Shown piece by piece: positions 61,766 to 64,000 of a stretch of DNA of 64,000 bases. Position 1 is the stretch's first letter. The number at the start of each line of letters is the position of its first letter. The notes below the pieces were generated by a model that was given only the letters and a program-made list of their open reading frames with translations, was not told the DNA's origin and did not search any database. The DNA comes from Hyalella azteca (taxonomy: Eukaryota; Arthropoda; Malacostraca; Amphipoda; Hyalellidae): assembly GCF_000764305.2 (NCBI RefSeq), contig NW_025943819.1:124001-188000 (forward strand). Direction: 5' to 3'. The translations under genes were made by a program, and so were the position numbers.

Positions 61766-62251
61766 AGCTGCTCTCCTTATTTCAGCTGCACTTAAAGAAG
61801 ACACATCTACAGGTGCACGCCAACGCTGCAGTAGCTAATTTCAGCTGTAGCTGTCGAGTAGCAGCTGCGTTAAAGCTGAGACGCGATCGTAGCTGTGCTG
61901 CGGCTGCGGGTAGCAGTTGTATTATGAGCAATTTTTGTTTTCATTTCGACTTGCCATTTCTGCGGCTGTGTCACGTCACCCTGGTGCTGGAAAGCTGTAC
62001 AACTCATTTTAAACTGGCTAGTATTAATTATATTATCAATTATCCTTTACATTCTTATTATTGGGAGCTGTGAATTATTTAAGCAATTGGCATCACAGTT
62101 GTTTACGAAGGAAATATGAATCAATCTTATTGAAAGTAAAAAAAGTTGCAAATATGATATTGCTATAATCTCAACGTACAGAGTACAGAAACTTAAATAA
62201 ATATTGCAACACTCAGGCTGAAAAGAAACAACCACAGTGGCGAAAGTAAAC

Positions 62252-62745
62252 TCATAAAGCGCTCGGTGGTCGAATAATCAAGGCAAATTCCCGACGCATG
62301 TCACTCACATATTCACCCTCTGCTCGCTCTTGTACTTCGATGACAAAAATGAATAAATAACAAGTAGAGAAAATAGACCTGAGATAACAGCGTTTGGTGT
62401 TGGAAGCGTCAATTAAGGCAAGCTCCCGACGCTCGTCATCCAAGTGCCTGTATGTTAACGGCATACATATATAAGCTGGGTCATCCATCTGACCGCACAA
62501 GTCTCGGATATCATGGCAGATGTCTTGAAAAACTGTCATTCTGCACTGACAGCATTGCGTCGGGGTGTGAGGAAATTTCTTCTGAAGATATTTTATTTCA
62601 ACAATGCGTTTGGTTCCCATGAAATTCTCTCCTAGGATATCTTGTTCAAGAAGCCACGGGTTGTAAGGAAATTCTCACCTATAATATTTTATTCCAATAA
62701 TGCTTTGGGTTGGAAAGATATTGTCTCTTAGGTCATTGTGACCGA
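62252..62745 (-). other. Block with imperfect internal duplications and an unidentified 122-codon frame
   Basis: The minus frame 62620-62252 contains CHDIRDLCGQMDDPAYIC and two similar pieces, DDERRELALI and DMRREFALI, 134 bp apart. Their DNA differences fall partly at third positions. A second direct repeat pairs about 62573-62636 with 62677-62742. A further minus frame at 63115-62957 (DDVLREIQDFQNVRGRNAK) ends near a GTACAT donor. I cannot assign a family, and it may be non-coding. Confidence 0.25.
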
Positions 62746-64000
62746 GCAATCCGTCGATTTACAATTTAATCTTCCCACTGCCTTTTAACAAAGGCGAAAT
62801 CAGGCATACAAGTTAAAGGCAATTGCATTCCAACATCTTGGTACTATGCGGGACTACACGGTCAACGGTGAAGGTTAGGTTGATTTTTAGGATGAACTTC
62901 GTAAGCAGCAACTCGATTCTTATAAGAATACCAGAAAAACACGCAAATAGAATGTACCTAGCTGTATCCAAAAGGTGAACGATTGGGCACAATTTGAGTA
63001 GTGAATAAATGTGGCGCTGCGCACGAATTTTTGCGTTGCGACCTCTGACGTTTTGAAAATCTTGAATTTCTCGAAGAACATCATCAAGTGAGCCGACAGA
63101 ATTGCCCCATTGCAAAAAAATTAGAAACGCAAATCTGATCCAGGAGTTCTGCGTTTTTTACTTTCATATTATTTAAGGAGTATGACTTTATTTGGTGTAA
63201 GTAATTCACATAAGTAATGCTGGTGCAGAGCAAAGAAGAAGGAAATACTATCCTGAAATAAGCTTGGCCTGCGTCGCTTCGTAATTTTTGGTCCTGTTTG
63301 GCGACCGCGTTTTATCAATAGTTCCGATGTTGTCCTCAAAAAATTTTATTTTTGTATGAATATTTTCCGTAAAATAAAAGTAATATAAGTATATAATATG
63401 ATCCTCAATCAATATAAGTAATATATTGATCCTCAGTGCTGTGACCTCAATTCAATTGACGGGATCGTTGAGTTATTGGTTCATGACAGGATCTAGTAGT
63501 TTTTTCTTTTAGACTGGACTATGCCTAAAATATATATATATCTCTCCTGAATACTTGCATCGTCTTTCATATATCCTGTTTTCTCTACGTGCTCCTTGAT
63601 AACTTGAGCGCTGGATGCTCATATGAAGACGTCAATGCCGTCTCATCCTTAACAGATTCTCTGACAGCAAATTTGATGGCTCAGGTCGGAAACGTCTCTT
63701 GAACACTTATGTCTGTCTGTCAATTTAGACGCTTCATTTGCATGAAAAATGCTGCTCTTCTTCCTTGCTGTCAGCAGGACAACATATCACCTTCATGCTA
63801 GACTGCCTTATGTTAGTCATGCATAACTTTTTGGTCAACAAGAATTGAAAAGCATAGAAAACGTGAAGTAAATTTAGTGTACATACCGCGAAAACGTTGT
63901 GGAGAACCGCTCCATGTAATGTGATGCGCTGTGTAATCTGAGTCGCTGTAAAAACCTGATCTGACCTGATGTAATCGCTGTAAAAACCTGACTATATTTT

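Larger units (their letters stand above)
46086..64000 (+). other. Intron 1 (coding) of bruchpilot, running off the window end
   Basis: Starts with GTGCGA and holds no recognisable coiled-coil exon. It is rich in minisatellites of different unit lengths (listed separately), polypyrimidine tracts, a SINE, a LINE 3' fragment and a TTAA-flanked MITE. Alternative promoters or exons could be hidden in it. The stretches 46.1-47.8, 48.2-50.0, 50.3-51.5, 53.7-55.3, 56.9-57.5 and 62.8-64.0 kb showed no feature I can support apart from those listed. Confidence 0.7.

Overview
The window is animal nuclear DNA, most likely from an arthropod. Genes are split by GT..AG introns with pyrimidine-tract acceptors, intergenic DNA is AT-rich, and mobile-element debris and minisatellites are abundant. 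The protein matches (a MED20 starting MGVTVLQ as I recall the insect protein, an ELKS/Bruchpilot N-terminus, a CP110-like protein) fit an arthropod; a crustacean is my guess. No operon, phage, CRISPR or bacterial gene is present.

Layout. 1-10.9 kb: no recognisable gene; long 17-18 bp minisatellites, a nested pair of foldback transposons (3.57-4.56 kb), and a 38-bp stretch identical to a mate-pair library junction adapter (8701-8738), which is a technical artefact. 9.9-12.5 kb: two repeat blocks with related termini. 13.2-22.6 kb (+): a multi-exon gene whose C-terminal region resembles centriolar protein CP110. 22.7-32.1 kb: no gene seen. 32.2-33.4 kb (-): one intact 389-codon single-exon gene I do not recognise, with its own poly(A) signal and 5' UTR acceptor. 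34.1-35.8 kb: a tRNA-derived SINE, a Tc1/mariner fragment and a divergent palindromic element. 38.65-42.11 kb (-): a complete six-exon MED20 gene whose splice phases all agree. 42.27-43.03 kb: a hAT-type non-autonomous element with an 8-bp target duplication, about 160 bp upstream of the MED20 start. 43.4-44.4 kb (-): 3' end of a LINE reverse transcriptase. 45.29-46.09 kb (+): first coding exon of bruchpilot/ELKS. The rest of the window is then apparently its first coding intron, at least 17.9 kb long and packed with different minisatellites, a SINE, a TTAA-flanked MITE and LINE pieces.

The genes are not functionally linked: centriole length control (CP110), transcription (Mediator) and presynaptic active zone (Bruchpilot). 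MED20 and bruchpilot are divergent, head to head, across about 3.2 kb largely filled by transposon insertions. CP110 and the unknown gene point toward each other. All exon models were made by eye from splice signals, reading phase and remembered family patterns; no search was run.
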